A stretch of DNA of 64,000 nt from Henriciella sp. (GTDB lineage Bacteria > Pseudomonadota > Alphaproteobacteria > Caulobacterales > Hyphomonadaceae): assembly GCA_013213785.1 (NCBI GenBank), contig JABSPZ010000010.1:1-64000 (forward strand), read 5' to 3'. Positions 26,187 to 34,960 of the stretch are shown here, piece after piece. The translations under genes were made by a program, and so were the position numbers. Positions within the stretch are counted from its first letter, which is position 1, and the number at the start of each line of letters is the position of its first letter. The notes below the pieces were generated by a model. That model had not been told where the DNA came from. It worked only from the letters and a program-made list of their open reading frames with translations, and did not search any database.

Positions 26187-27207
26187 ACTCATCCTCGGAA
26201 TTTTCGCGTTTGCATTTACCTTGGCTTTACCCGGGAAAGCTGCGGCGCAGGGCAACTCGAACGGCTGGGATGTCTGTAACGAGACCAGTTATATCATCGA
26301 AGCCGCGACCGGCCGCTATGAGGGCCAAGGCGTTGTCGTCGAAGGATGGACGCGGCTACGTCCCGGCGCCTGTTCAAAAGTCATTGAAGGAACGCTGCGA
26401 CCTGGCATCCATTATCTCTTTGGCCGATCGTCCACAGCACATCGCGGCGGACGCAAAATTTGGGGCGGTAAAAGTAAGCTCTGTATCGACCCAACCGGCA
26501 GTTTTGCGGTTGAGAACATCCCAGATTGCGCCGTCATGGGTCTTGAGGAACGCGAGTTCCGGCCCGTCTTGATCGAAGATGATAAACGCTGGCGCACCAG
26601 CTTTACCGAGACCGAGAAACGAAATCTCGAACAATCCAGCGCCGCAGGAGTCCAGCGCCTGCTTGACAATGCGGGCGTCTATTCGGGTCAGATTGATGGC
26701 TATCTCGGCCGCAAAACGCGCGCCGCAATTGGGGATTTCCTCAAGTCGAAAGGCCTCAACGCTGATACATCCGATGCAGATCTGATGGACATTCTTGAGC
26801 AGACCGCGATTGAGCGCGCTCGAAACGTCGGACTAACCTTCTGTAATCGCACGAATAATCGAATTTGGAGCGCGATGGCACGCCGGCGCGGTGAAGGCTG
26901 GGAGAGTCGCGGTTGGTGGCTGCTTGAAGCGGGCGGCTGCGCGCGCGTGATCGACGAGCCTCTGCTCCAAGCGGGCCTGTTCGCCTATGCCGAAATGGAA
27001 ACCGGCGACGGCGACATCCGCACCCTGACCCGCGGCAGCGACGAATTTTGCGTTTCGAAATCCAAGTTTGCCATTTCTGGAAACGAGGCTTGCGAAGAAG
27101 CCGCTTATCGGACGGGTCGCTTTGTGGCGACCCCAGCGCCGGTCAATCGCCGCCTCGTCTTCGAATTTTTTGATCGTGACTTTGGAGAGCCTGTCGATGC
27201 CAGCTGA
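26161..27207 (+). CDS. Exported protein with two DUF1036 domains and a central peptidoglycan-binding-like domain
   Basis: 348 residues. A Sec signal peptide ends near AAAQGN. Two similar domains follow the DUF1036 pattern of a paired-Cys, Trp-rich fold: [20 protein letters not shown]...[13 protein letters not shown] (about 35-125) and [39 protein letters not shown] (about 223-320). Between them, [30 protein letters not shown] (about 163-195) is a peptidoglycan-binding-type repeat. It is probably periplasmic and cell-wall associated. It overlaps argB by 26 bases and the nucleotidase by 11, so it is tightly built into the argB-dapD operon; the reason is unknown. Confidence 0.75.
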   Translation: MAQVPLSIKLILGIFAFAFTLALPGKAAAQGNSNGWDVCNETSYIIEAATGRYEGQGVVVEGWTRLRPGACSKVIEGTLRPGIHYLFGRSSTAHRGGRKIWGGKSKLCIDPTGSFAVENIPDCAVMGLEEREFRPVLIEDDKRWRTSFTETEKRNLEQSSAAGVQRLLDNAGVYSGQIDGYLGRKTRAAIGDFLKSKGLNADTSDADLMDILEQTAIERARNVGLTFCNRTNNRIWSAMARRRGEGWESRGWWLLEAGGCARVIDEPLLQAGLFAYAEMETGDGDIRTLTRGSDEFCVSKSKFAISGNEACEEAAYRTGRFVATPAPVNRRLVFEFFDRDFGEPVDAS

Positions 27208-27910
27208 CACTGAGAGTGGCGGACCGGACCTGCATGACCGCCGCAACTGGGTCTTCGACTTAGACAATACGCTCTATCCTGCTGAATGTGATCTGTTTGC
27301 AGAAATCGATCAGCGCATGACAGATTTTGTTGCGCGCTTCTTGCGGCTTCCGCGTGACGAAGCGCGGGCAACCCAGAAGAAATACTATGCCGAGCATGGC
27401 ACGACCCTCAACGGATTGATGAGCATGCATGGCATGTCGCCGGACGAGTTTTTGGCGCACGTGCACGATATTGATCTGTCACCCCTGCCCAAAACACCCG
27501 ACCTGGCTGACGCTATTCGCGCGCTTCCAGGCCGGAAGTTTGTTTATACGAATGGCTCAGGCGGGCATGCGAAACGCGTGACGGATTATATGGGCCTTGG
27601 CGATGTGTTCGATGGACAATTCGCGATCGAAGACAGCGCATTTATCCCAAAACCGAACCAAGCCTCCTACGACGCCTTTCTGAAGGCTTTCGATGTGGAT
27701 CCGCAAACATCTGTTTTCTTTGAAGATCTTGCACGAAACCTGACTCCAGCGAAGGAAATGGGGTTTGCGACGGTCTTGGTTCAGTCTGAAAAAGTCTGGA
27801 GCCATGAGCCTGCGGCAGCCCGCCCTGCTGGAATAGGGGATGACCTCCCCCTACATATCGACTATGTGACGCGCGACCTGACGGCGTTCGTCCGTTCGAT
27901 AGTGCAATAA
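27197..27910 (+). CDS. HAD-family pyrimidine 5'-nucleotidase-like hydrolase
   Basis: About 237 residues. HAD motif I WVFDLDNTLYPAE near residue 18 (nucleophile and acid Asp), motif II VYTNGS near 108, motif III Lys in IPKPNQASY near 148, and motif IV FFEDLARNL near 172. This places it with the SDT1/YjjG-like pyrimidine nucleotidases. It is commonly found between argB and dapD in alphaproteobacteria. The ATG at 27197 overlaps the upstream gene by 11 bases; the track start is well inside that gene. Confidence 0.85.
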   Translation: MPADTESGGPDLHDRRNWVFDLDNTLYPAECDLFAEIDQRMTDFVARFLRLPRDEARATQKKYYAEHGTTLNGLMSMHGMSPDEFLAHVHDIDLSPLPKTPDLADAIRALPGRKFVYTNGSGGHAKRVTDYMGLGDVFDGQFAIEDSAFIPKPNQASYDAFLKAFDVDPQTSVFFEDLARNLTPAKEMGFATVLVQSEKVWSHEPAAARPAGIGDDLPLHIDYVTRDLTAFVRSIVQ

Positions 27911-27934
27911 ATACAGCAGAAAGACAGTAAGAAG

Positions 27935-28765
27935 ATGCCTGATCGCTTAGCCGCCTTGATCAACGCTGCCTGGGAAGACCGCGCCGACTTGAACACTGAT
28001 ACGACGGGCGAAATTCGCGAAGCCGTCGATGCGTCTCTGTCTTTGCTAGATAGCGGCGAAGTTCGCGTCGCTGCGCCAGACGGAAACGGTGGCTGGACGG
28101 TCAATGAATGGCTGAAAAAGGCGGTCCTTTTATCTTTCCGCCTCAACGCAAACGTCATCATGGATGGCGGTCCGGGTCATCGCGGTACCTGGTGGGACAA
28201 AGTCCCGAGCAAATTTGAAGGCTGGGGCGCATCCGAGTTCGAAGCCGCTGGCTTCCGCGCCGTTCCTCCAGCCGCGGTTCGCCGCGGGTCTTATATCGCC
28301 CCGGGCGCGGTTTTGATGCCGTCCTTCGTAAACATTGGGGCTTATGTCGACAGTGGCACTATGGTCGATACTTGGGCGACGGTTGGGTCGTGTGCGCAGA
28401 TCGGCAAGAACGTCCACATTTCCGGCGGTGCAGGGATTGGCGGCGTGCTCGAACCTCTTCAGGCAAGCCCTGTGATCATTGAAGACAATTGCTTTATTGG
28501 CGCCCGCGCCGAAGTCGCAGAAGGCGTGATCGTGAGAGAAGGATCCGTCCTTGCCATGGGCGTGTTCTTGTCTCAGTCCACGAAGATCGTCGACCGTCAA
28601 ACGGGCGAGATCCGCTACGGTGAGGTCCCGCCTTATTCTGTTGTGGTACCGGGCAGCCTGCCTGGCCAGAATGGCGGTCCGGCTTTGGCCGCAGCCATTA
28701 TCATTAAGACGGTGGATGAGCGCACACGCTCAAAAACCGGAATCAACGAGCTTTTGCGCGATTAA
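27935..28765 (+). CDS. dapD: 2,3,4,5-tetrahydropyridine-2,6-dicarboxylate N-succinyltransferase
   Basis: 276 residues of the left-handed beta-helix (hexapeptide repeat) acyltransferase fold. Characteristic segments are [17 protein letters not shown] near residue 75, the hexapeptide region from [42 protein letters not shown] to [18 protein letters not shown], and a C-terminal [10 protein letters not shown]. It makes N-succinyl-2-amino-6-oxopimelate for lysine and diaminopimelate synthesis. 24 bases after the nucleotidase gene. dapE does not follow. Confidence 0.95.
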   Translation: MPDRLAALINAAWEDRADLNTDTTGEIREAVDASLSLLDSGEVRVAAPDGNGGWTVNEWLKKAVLLSFRLNANVIMDGGPGHRGTWWDKVPSKFEGWGASEFEAAGFRAVPPAAVRRGSYIAPGAVLMPSFVNIGAYVDSGTMVDTWATVGSCAQIGKNVHISGGAGIGGVLEPLQASPVIIEDNCFIGARAEVAEGVIVREGSVLAMGVFLSQSTKIVDRQTGEIRYGEVPPYSVVVPGSLPGQNGGPALAAAIIIKTVDERTRSKTGINELLRD

Positions 28766-28774
28766 TCGCGCCCG

Positions 28775-28792
28775 GATGACAGAGACGTCATC
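28775..28792 (+). terminator. Weak hairpin after dapD
   Basis: GATGAC-N6-GTCATC, ten bases after the dapD stop, with no T-run. Listed as a possible 3' end structure only. The rest of the 132-base gap to hpf must contain the hpf promoter; TATAGT near 28868 inside the near-palindrome GCCCGCTATAGTGGGC is a possible -10. Confidence 0.3.
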
Positions 28793-28897
28793 GGAATCAG
28801 ACTTGCATTCAACGGTTTATCCACCCTTTTATTGAGGATGGGGCTCGATTTGCGAGAAATGCCCGCTATAGTGGGCGCATAACAGACGGAGTTCTCT

Positions 28898-29476
28898 GTG
28901 ACGATTAAAATTGCAGGCAGACATATGGATGTTGGAGATACGCTCAGCGAGCGGATTTCTGATGGTCTAGAAGCCGCTGTCACCAAATATTTCGATAGAA
29001 GTTTTGATGCCAGTGTAACCGTGGAAAAACGCGGGCACGAGGTTATCACCGATTGCAATGTCCACCTCCCATCCGGAATTGTTTTGCAATCAACAGGAGC
29101 TGCAGCTGATCCATACGCCTCTTTGGAGGAGTCGCTGGAGAAGATGGAAAAGCGCGTTCGCCGTTACCATCGTCGTCTAAAGGATCATCACAAACGGGCA
29201 CCACTTCCGAGTGAACCTGCAAATGCCTTTATTCTTAAAGGCGGGGATGATGGTGAAGCCCCCGAGGACAAGGGCGAAGCGCCCTTGATCGTCGCGGAGT
29301 CAGCGTCCGATGTGAAAACAATGTCTGTCTCAGAAGCTGTTATGCAGCTGGAGCTGTCAGACACCCCTGCCGTTTTGTTCCGAAATGTGAAACACAGCGG
29401 CCTGAACATGGTGTATCGGCGAGAAGACGGCAATATTGGGTGGGTTGACCCGGCTGGACATTCCTCCACCGCTTGA
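28898..29476 (+). CDS. hpf: Ribosome hibernation promoting factor, long form
   Basis: 192 residues. N-terminal S30AE domain (IKIAGRHMDVGDTLSERI, VEKRGHEVITDCNVHLPSG) and a C-terminal HPF dimerisation domain (SDTPAVLFRNVKHSGLNMVYRREDGNIGWVDP) joined by a variable acidic linker. Long HPF drives 100S ribosome dimer formation in stationary phase. The start codon is GTG at 28898. ptsN follows by 19 bases, the usual hpf-ptsN pair; rpoN, often found just upstream, is not here. Confidence 0.93.
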   Translation: MTIKIAGRHMDVGDTLSERISDGLEAAVTKYFDRSFDASVTVEKRGHEVITDCNVHLPSGIVLQSTGAAADPYASLEESLEKMEKRVRRYHRRLKDHHKRAPLPSEPANAFILKGGDDGEAPEDKGEAPLIVAESASDVKTMSVSEAVMQLELSDTPAVLFRNVKHSGLNMVYRREDGNIGWVDPAGHSSTA

Positions 29477-29495
29477 ACCGACAGGTCTGAGTAAA

Positions 29496-29969
29496 ATGGC
29501 AAATGATCTTACAAGCCTCCTTGCGGAGGGGGTTATTCTTGGTCCGCAATCGAGCGAGAGTCGCAAACAGATTCTGAGCACACTTGCGGACGCTATCGGT
29601 GCGAAACATGGCATCGATGGGCGCGATATTTTCGACGCCGTGATTGAGCGCGAAAACCTCGGTTCAACCAGTGTTGGAGAGGGCGTCGCAATTCCGCATG
29701 CGCGCATTCCCCAGTTGAGCGCGCCTGTCGGAGCCTTTGTGCGTCTCCACGAGGGTGTCGATTTCGACGCGATTGACGGTCGTCCATGCGACCTGATCTT
29801 CATGCTCCTCGCCCCAAATGCTGCCGGCGCAGACCATTTGCGGGCTTTGGCTCAGGTGAGCCGCGCCTTCCGTAATGCTGATCTTCGGACCGCACTTCGT
29901 GCGGCGACAGACCAAGATGACTTGCTGGCGCTCCTATGCCCGCAAGCCATGGCCGAGAGCGCAGCCTAA
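29496..29969 (+). CDS. ptsN: PTS IIA-like nitrogen-regulatory protein PtsN (EIIA-Ntr)
   Basis: 157 residues with a PTS EIIA type 2 domain. The phosphorylated His lies in VAIPHARIP near residue 69; RENLGSTSVGEG and FMLLAPNAAGADHL are typical. It receives phosphate from EI-Ntr and NPr and regulates potassium transport and other functions. The ATG at 29496 (MANDLTSLL) is preferred to the upstream track start, which overlaps hpf. Same operon as hpf. Confidence 0.92.
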   Translation: MANDLTSLLAEGVILGPQSSESRKQILSTLADAIGAKHGIDGRDIFDAVIERENLGSTSVGEGVAIPHARIPQLSAPVGAFVRLHEGVDFDAIDGRPCDLIFMLLAPNAAGADHLRALAQVSRAFRNADLRTALRAATDQDDLLALLCPQAMAESAA

Positions 29970-30007
29970 CCGGATCGTGATTGGCGAATCTCGCCTCTGA
30001 CCATATA

Positions 30008-30027
30008 TCTCCTCGCACTTGAGGAGA
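30008..30027 (+). promoter_or_regulatory. Hairpin covering the ribosome binding site of the MBL-fold gene
   Basis: TCTCCTC (30008-30014) and GAGGAGA (30021-30027) form a perfect seven-base stem with a six-base loop. GAGGAG is the ribosome binding site for the ATG at 30035. Confidence 0.4.
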
Positions 30028-30034
30028 CACAATC

Positions 30035-30970
30035 ATGAAAACTTTAGCGAGCCTGACCGCCGTCGGGCTGATTCTGAGTCCTGTGGCATTCGCACATGGA
30101 CCTCACGTACCACTCGCACAGCAAGCTCAACCCACGCCGGTAACAACCACCGATCTCGGTGATGGCCTGTACATGCTGCAAGGCCGCGGCGGGAATATTG
30201 GCGTGCTCGCGGGCGAAGACGGCGTCTTCGTGATCGACAGCCAGTATGCAGACATGGCGCCCGGTATTTTGAGCGCGATTGACGAGATTGCCGGCGAAAC
30301 GCCGCGCTATCTGGTGAACACGCACTGGCACGGTGATCACGCTGGGGGGAACGCGATTATCGGCGATACAGGCGCCACCATTATTGCGCATGAGGGCGTC
30401 CGCGAGCGCGTCACTGTCGATATCACGCGCGATTTTTTCGGCCAAGAATCAACCACGCCAGCGCTGCCAGCCTCGGCCTGGCCTGTGATCACGTTCAATG
30501 ATGAGATGACGCTCTATTTGAACGGCCAAACCGTTCGGCTGATCCACGCCCCGGATGCGCATACAGATGGCGACACGTTCATCTATTTCGAAGAAGCCGA
30601 TGTGTTGCACACAGGCGACCTGATGTTCAGCGGCATGTTCCCCTTCGTTGATATCACATCGGGCGGAAGTTTTGCGGGCTTCACGGCAGCATCTCAAGCG
30701 ATGGCAGATATGATTTCAGATGACACCCGCATCATCCCTGGCCATGGACCGCTCTCCAGCAAATCGGACATCACGGCGATCGTTGATATGCTTCAACGCA
30801 CAACCGCCGCGGTTCAGGCCGAGATTGACGCTGGCAGAGATATCGAGGCCGTTCTGGATGCCGCCCCTCTGACGCCATGGGTCGAAGACTGGGCTTGGGG
30901 CTTTATCAATGAGGCCCGTTTCACGCGTCTCATCTTTGCGGATTTAAGCGCGGTCAGCGAAACCGAATAG
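30035..30970 (+). CDS. Periplasmic MBL-fold metallo-hydrolase
   Basis: 311 residues with a signal peptide ending near VAFAHG. The metal motif NTHWHGDHAGG near residue 90 gives the HxHxDH ligands; HTDGDTFIYFEEADVLHTGDL near 175 supplies the next His and the bridging Asp, and IIPGHGP near 237 the last His, so a two-zinc site is complete. The arrangement is like exported family members of the quinoprotein-relay and B3-type groups. Substrate unknown. Convergent with the alpha/beta hydrolase gene; the two stops lie in one hairpin. Confidence 0.85.
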   Translation: MKTLASLTAVGLILSPVAFAHGPHVPLAQQAQPTPVTTTDLGDGLYMLQGRGGNIGVLAGEDGVFVIDSQYADMAPGILSAIDEIAGETPRYLVNTHWHGDHAGGNAIIGDTGATIIAHEGVRERVTVDITRDFFGQESTTPALPASAWPVITFNDEMTLYLNGQTVRLIHAPDAHTDGDTFIYFEEADVLHTGDLMFSGMFPFVDITSGGSFAGFTAASQAMADMISDDTRIIPGHGPLSSKSDITAIVDMLQRTTAAVQAEIDAGRDIEAVLDAAPLTPWVEDWAWGFINEARFTRLIFADLSAVSETE

Positions 30971-30985
30971 AACCGGGTCTATTCG
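30964..30985. terminator. Bidirectional hairpin between convergent genes
   Basis: CGAATAGA and TCTATTCG form a perfect eight-base dyad with a six-base loop. It holds the TAG stops of both genes (30968-30970 plus, 30981-30979 minus). No long T-run follows on either side, so termination strength is uncertain. Confidence 0.45.
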
Positions 30986-31995
30986 TTCGTTTCGGTTAAA
31001 CGCGGATCACCTGCGGGGATAATGACCTCATCCTCGACGGTGCTCCACTCAACATCCATCATGAAAGCGCGGACGTCGGCAATTGACTGTTCCGCGTTTT
31101 CTTCTTGCGGCAAGTGACCGATGTTCTCGTAGACCGCCAAGGTCGCGTTCGGGATCGCATCGGCGAACTTCTGAGCGCCGGATACAGGAACTAGATTGTC
31201 CTCTGTCCCCCACATCACCAAAGTGGGAACCGAGATAGCAGAGAGTTTGTCTGCGGAGGCCTTTACCCGGTCGCCCGACATAATCGCCAGCAAGGTTTCC
31301 CGGTGTCCTGGCGCACGCGACAAAGATACATAACGTTCCACCAAAGAGTCAGTCACAAAAGAGGGATCCGCATAAGAATCCTCAAGACCGGAGCGTGTGA
31401 GCGAGGTCATGTCCAAGTCTTTGATCAATGACCGCGCGACTGGGTTCGATAGAAGCGTGAAAATAAAGGGAGACCCGTCACCCTCGCCTTCTTCTTCCGG
31501 CCACCCTGATGCTGCGACAAGAATAAGGCCGTCTAGCGTTTCTGGATAAGCAAGTGCGTAAGACCAAGCGGTGTTGCCGCCCATGGAATTCCCGGCAAGC
31601 GTGAACCGTTCCACGCCGAGATCCTGCGTGACTTCGTGCACGACATCCGCAAAGCGTTCAATTTTAGCTTGGCTCGGATTTTCGGCACGGGTCAAACCAT
31701 GCCCTGGTAGATCAAGCGTGATCACGCGGTAATCCAGCTCCAGCGATGTTTTCCAGGCCTCCCATGTGTGGAGAGACGCTGAAAATCCATGCACGAGCAC
31801 CAGCGCGGCCCGGTCTTGCGGACCGGTATCTGTGTAATGGACTTTCAGCCCATCATCTAATGTCATGAATTGCGTATCGGGGACCGAATAAGCGGTCTCC
31901 AATGTGTCATAAGGAATGTCCGCTCTTCTGAGCGCCAACCACCCTGCGGCAAGCACGGCGATTATTGTAAGGCTGACGGCAAGCGTTCTGCGCAT
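30979..31995 (-). CDS. Alpha/beta hydrolase, membrane-anchored
   Basis: About 338 residues. One N-terminal transmembrane helix (LAVSLTIIAVLAAGWLAL) anchors a periplasmic alpha/beta hydrolase domain. The oxyanion segment VLVHGFSASLHTWEAW, the nucleophile elbow GNSMGG (Ser about 138), the acid in VMWGTEDNLVP and the His in IGHLPQEE are all present, so it should be catalytic. Substrate unknown. The ATG at 31995 is used; the track begins one codon earlier at TTG. Confidence 0.82.
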   Translation of the reverse strand: MRRTLAVSLTIIAVLAAGWLALRRADIPYDTLETAYSVPDTQFMTLDDGLKVHYTDTGPQDRAALVLVHGFSASLHTWEAWKTSLELDYRVITLDLPGHGLTRAENPSQAKIERFADVVHEVTQDLGVERFTLAGNSMGGNTAWSYALAYPETLDGLILVAASGWPEEEGEGDGSPFIFTLLSNPVARSLIKDLDMTSLTRSGLEDSYADPSFVTDSLVERYVSLSRAPGHRETLLAIMSGDRVKASADKLSAISVPTLVMWGTEDNLVPVSGAQKFADAIPNATLAVYENIGHLPQEENAEQSIADVRAFMMDVEWSTVEDEVIIPAGDPRLTETNE

Positions 31996-32063
31996 CAAAC
32001 TGGTACTCCACGAATGCCCACTGTCGTAAAACCGTCAAAAATTAACGATGTCAAAGAAAAGAT

Positions 32064-32804
32064 TCATCGCGAACAGACCGAACAATCCGGGTTCGGACGA
32101 AGTTTCAGCACCCGGCTTTCACCCGATAGCCCATCAATAATAAGCAATCGCCCGATAAGTGTTTTTCCCGCACCGGTCACAAGTTTTATCGTCTCGAGCG
32201 CCATCCGGGTGCCAACCATGCCGGTCAGCGCACCAATGACGCCCACATCATCGCAGGCTTCAGCCGCTGGCGGCAGCTCTGGTACAAAGCAGGCGTAGCA
32301 CGGCGCTTCAGCATCCACGCCCGACGCATAGACTGAGATTTGCCCTGTCCATCGGCTCGCGGCGCCTGACACCAAAACACGGCCCGTTTGATGCGCGAGC
32401 TCGTTCAGCGCAAACCGGGTTTCGAAATTATCCGTCGCATCGATCAGGATAGACCCAAGCAATTCACTGCCCGACGCGAAGCGTTTCCGCTGTACGGTGA
32501 CGGATATGTCCGGATTGAGCGCGAGTAGCCGGTCCCGCAGAATGTCTGCTTTAGCGCGGTCGATATCGGCATCGGCGAATTGGACCTGCCGCTGCAAATT
32601 CGATCGATCCACGAGATCATCGTCCCAGATCTCAATCTCGCCGATCCCTGCCGCCGCCAGATAGAGCGCACATGGTCCGCCGAGCGCACCCGCCCCCACA
32701 ATCGATACTTTCGCGCCGCGCAGTTTCTGCACGCCGGGGCCGCCAATCTCCTTCAGGAGAATGTGGCGTTTGTGCCGTTCAAGCTGATCTGCGGTGAAAG
32801 CCAT
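32064..32804 (-). CDS. ThiF/MoeB/HesA-family E1-like adenylyltransferase
   Basis: 246 residues. Starts with the helix RHKRHILLKEIGGPGVQKL, then the nucleotide loop SIVGAGALGGPCALYLAAAGIGEIEIWDDDLVDRSNLQRQ, ATP-binding DATDNFETR near residue 125, and two zinc-binding Cys pairs, CYAC near 169 and CSVC at the C-terminus. It would activate the C-terminus of a ubiquitin-fold sulfur carrier (MoaD or ThiS type). No carrier gene is adjacent. It has no rhodanese domain. Confidence 0.88.
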   Translation of the reverse strand: MAFTADQLERHKRHILLKEIGGPGVQKLRGAKVSIVGAGALGGPCALYLAAAGIGEIEIWDDDLVDRSNLQRQVQFADADIDRAKADILRDRLLALNPDISVTVQRKRFASGSELLGSILIDATDNFETRFALNELAHQTGRVLVSGAASRWTGQISVYASGVDAEAPCYACFVPELPPAAEACDDVGVIGALTGMVGTRMALETIKLVTGAGKTLIGRLLIIDGLSGESRVLKLRPNPDCSVCSR

Positions 32805-32966
32805 ACGCTCTTATTATAGACCAGAACAAAGTGTGGCGAGAGAGAACACCACCCGCCAGATATCGCCACTCCGCTGTCATAATTCATCATTTTTCATCAA
32901 ATGCCTGCCACAAGTCCTTACTAAAAGGTTAACAGATGAGTAGGGTTGCCCTTGGGAGGATGGCTG

Positions 32967-34148
32967 ATGAGTGACCAAACGCCGAATATGGCGGGTACGC
33001 TGACACGAGAGGACATCGTCGATCTGACGAAACGTCCGAGCGATGCCTATAACCAAGTTATCCTGCAAGCCGACTATACGACGCGCGCCGCGCTGAGCTT
33101 TTATCGGTTTCGCCAATTAGGTGGGGACTATCACCTTCCCGCCAAGCGCCTCAAAAAACAGCCCGAAACCGGCGCGCCTGAGCCGAATACGGAACAGAAC
33201 CCGCGCCACGCTAAGCTCAAGCTCGGGCAAAACACAGGCCGCGGCGTCCATTATATCTCGAGCCACCCAAAAGTACCGATGCTGCAAATGTCGATCATCG
33301 CCTTGATGATCATTTTTGAGAGTGCCGCGAACGCTTACTTCTTTGCCAAAGAAAGCGAGTTCGGTCTTGCCGGTGGTATTTTCCAGGCCGCCGCGGTATC
33401 CCTCGCCAACGTTGCCACAGCCTTCTTTATTGTAGGCTATTGGGGCATGCGCCACATCTCGATGCCGTTTGATATCGACAATATTTTCAGCCGCCGGAAT
33501 CTCTATGTTGTGATGGGATTAGTGGCGATTATCGTCGGCCTGTCTTTGGTCTTCTTGGTCAACCTCTCTGCCGCGCACTATCGAAACATACTTGATATGC
33601 AGGCTTTAGGGCAGGAATTGCCCGCCGACTTGCCGACAAAGGTACTCCCGCACTTTATCGTCGACCCTGCGGTCTGTGAGAAGATCCTCAGCTCTCCGCT
33701 TGGTGAAACAATTGGCAGCGCCGCCACCAATGCGATGTGCCGCCCGTTTGCGCTACACTCGTTAGATGCGATGGTCCTGTTCGCGCTGGGATTGGCGATT
33801 GCCGCCTTCGCAGCGTTCGAAGGCCGCCGTCTCGACTCGCCCTTCCCTGGCTTCTCAGACGCCGCACGCGGCCTTGAGCGGGCCCGTTCAGACCTGCAAG
33901 ACGCCTTGTACGATTTCGAAGACAGCTATGAAGACATCAAAGAGCTGGTGCTGGAAGTGAAATACGGCCCTGAAGAGATGGAAGACGAAGACCTCAACGC
34001 GCAGGAAAAAATGATCATCCATCGCACCATGCAAGAGATGGTTGCACCGTATCAAAAGCTGCTCCGAACGACCGATGATGGCTTGTCAGACGAATTTGGC
34101 CTTGAACACGCGATTATTGATCAGTTCCGAGTGAAGGCGGACGACTAA
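32967..34148 (+). CDS. Four-helix membrane protein with C-terminal coiled coil, partner of vWA-like protein
   Basis: About 393 residues from the ATG at 32967, which follows a strong GGGAGGATGGCTG. A soluble N-terminal region of about 100 residues is followed by two transmembrane hairpins (MSIIALMIIFESAANAYFF, FQAAAVSLANVATAFFIVG; YVVMGLVAIIVGLSLVFLV, AMVLFALGLAIAAFAAF) separated by a roughly 70-residue loop containing two Cys, and then an acidic coiled coil of about 90 residues in the cytoplasm. No family recognised. Its TAA stop overlaps the ATG of the next gene (TAATG), so the two products are made together and probably act as a complex. Confidence 0.65.
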   Translation: MSDQTPNMAGTLTREDIVDLTKRPSDAYNQVILQADYTTRAALSFYRFRQLGGDYHLPAKRLKKQPETGAPEPNTEQNPRHAKLKLGQNTGRGVHYISSHPKVPMLQMSIIALMIIFESAANAYFFAKESEFGLAGGIFQAAAVSLANVATAFFIVGYWGMRHISMPFDIDNIFSRRNLYVVMGLVAIIVGLSLVFLVNLSAAHYRNILDMQALGQELPADLPTKVLPHFIVDPAVCEKILSSPLGETIGSAATNAMCRPFALHSLDAMVLFALGLAIAAFAAFEGRRLDSPFPGFSDAARGLERARSDLQDALYDFEDSYEDIKELVLEVKYGPEEMEDEDLNAQEKMIIHRTMQEMVAPYQKLLRTTDDGLSDEFGLEHAIIDQFRVKADD

Positions 34149-34960
34149 TGGCGCGGCGTCGGCGAACCAGACAGAAGAAACAACGCAATCAGGCGATCTT
34201 GAACTTTGTTCTCGCGGGCCTCGCCGTTGCAGTAATCGGCTTTTCTTTCTTCGCGCTGCAACCCGAACCCTATGATGAAATGACCTTGTGTGAGCTGTCG
34301 GACGAGTTGCCGGCGCACACTGCGATCATCATCGACAAGACGGACGAATATAGCGAGCAGCAAGCCGGACTGATTGCGGCGGTCATTCGCCGTTCTCGCG
34401 ATCGTTTGGACGTTGGCGAGCGGTTTACGCTGTTCGAACTGGATCAGTTCGGGCAATTCGATCCGCGCGGAGAGTTTTCGCTCTGTAATCCGGGACGCGG
34501 CGACCAAGTGAACGCGCTGTTCCGAAACCCGGAGCGCATCGAAGAACGCTTCAACGAGAAATTCGACCGGCCGCTTCAAACCGTTCTTGAGGATCTGGTT
34601 GTCCCAAAAGAGGCGCCAAATAGCCCTGTTCTCGAAGCGATGGCCCGCCTGGGTCAGACCGAAGCCTTTTCCGATCGCGCGCCGCAACGCCGGATCGTTA
34701 TCATCTCAGACATGTTGCAAAACTCCGATGCTTTCACTGCCTATGGCGGCGGAGGATCAATGCCCGCAAATATGCCGGATGCCATTACAGTCGCTGACAC
34801 CACCATGCGCCGCTTTGGAAACAGCCTCGATGGCGTGTCTCTGGAAGTTCGGCTGATCCCGAGACAGCGCTATGTCGACATGCAGCGTGGTGCTCTGAAA
34901 GAATACTGGAATGACGTGTTCGCTGAGCTTGGCGTGGATGTGACCTGGCGCGACCTCTAG
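34148..34960 (+). CDS. Single-pass membrane protein with vWA-like domain
   Basis: 270 residues. A very basic start (MARRRRTRQKKQRNQ) and one transmembrane helix (residues 17-37) put the rest in the periplasm. The domain resembles a von Willebrand factor A fold: a beta strand ending TAIIIDKTDEYSE (Asp63-Lys-Thr-Asp66, a variant of the DxSxS metal motif), a Ser in NSPVLEAM near 159 and RRIVIISDM with Asp188. The third strand and helix order also fit. Two Cys (48 and 113) may form a disulfide. It is translationally coupled to the upstream membrane protein. Function unknown. Confidence 0.6.
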   Translation: MARRRRTRQKKQRNQAILNFVLAGLAVAVIGFSFFALQPEPYDEMTLCELSDELPAHTAIIIDKTDEYSEQQAGLIAAVIRRSRDRLDVGERFTLFELDQFGQFDPRGEFSLCNPGRGDQVNALFRNPERIEERFNEKFDRPLQTVLEDLVVPKEAPNSPVLEAMARLGQTEAFSDRAPQRRIVIISDMLQNSDAFTAYGGGGSMPANMPDAITVADTTMRRFGNSLDGVSLEVRLIPRQRYVDMQRGALKEYWNDVFAELGVDVTWRDL

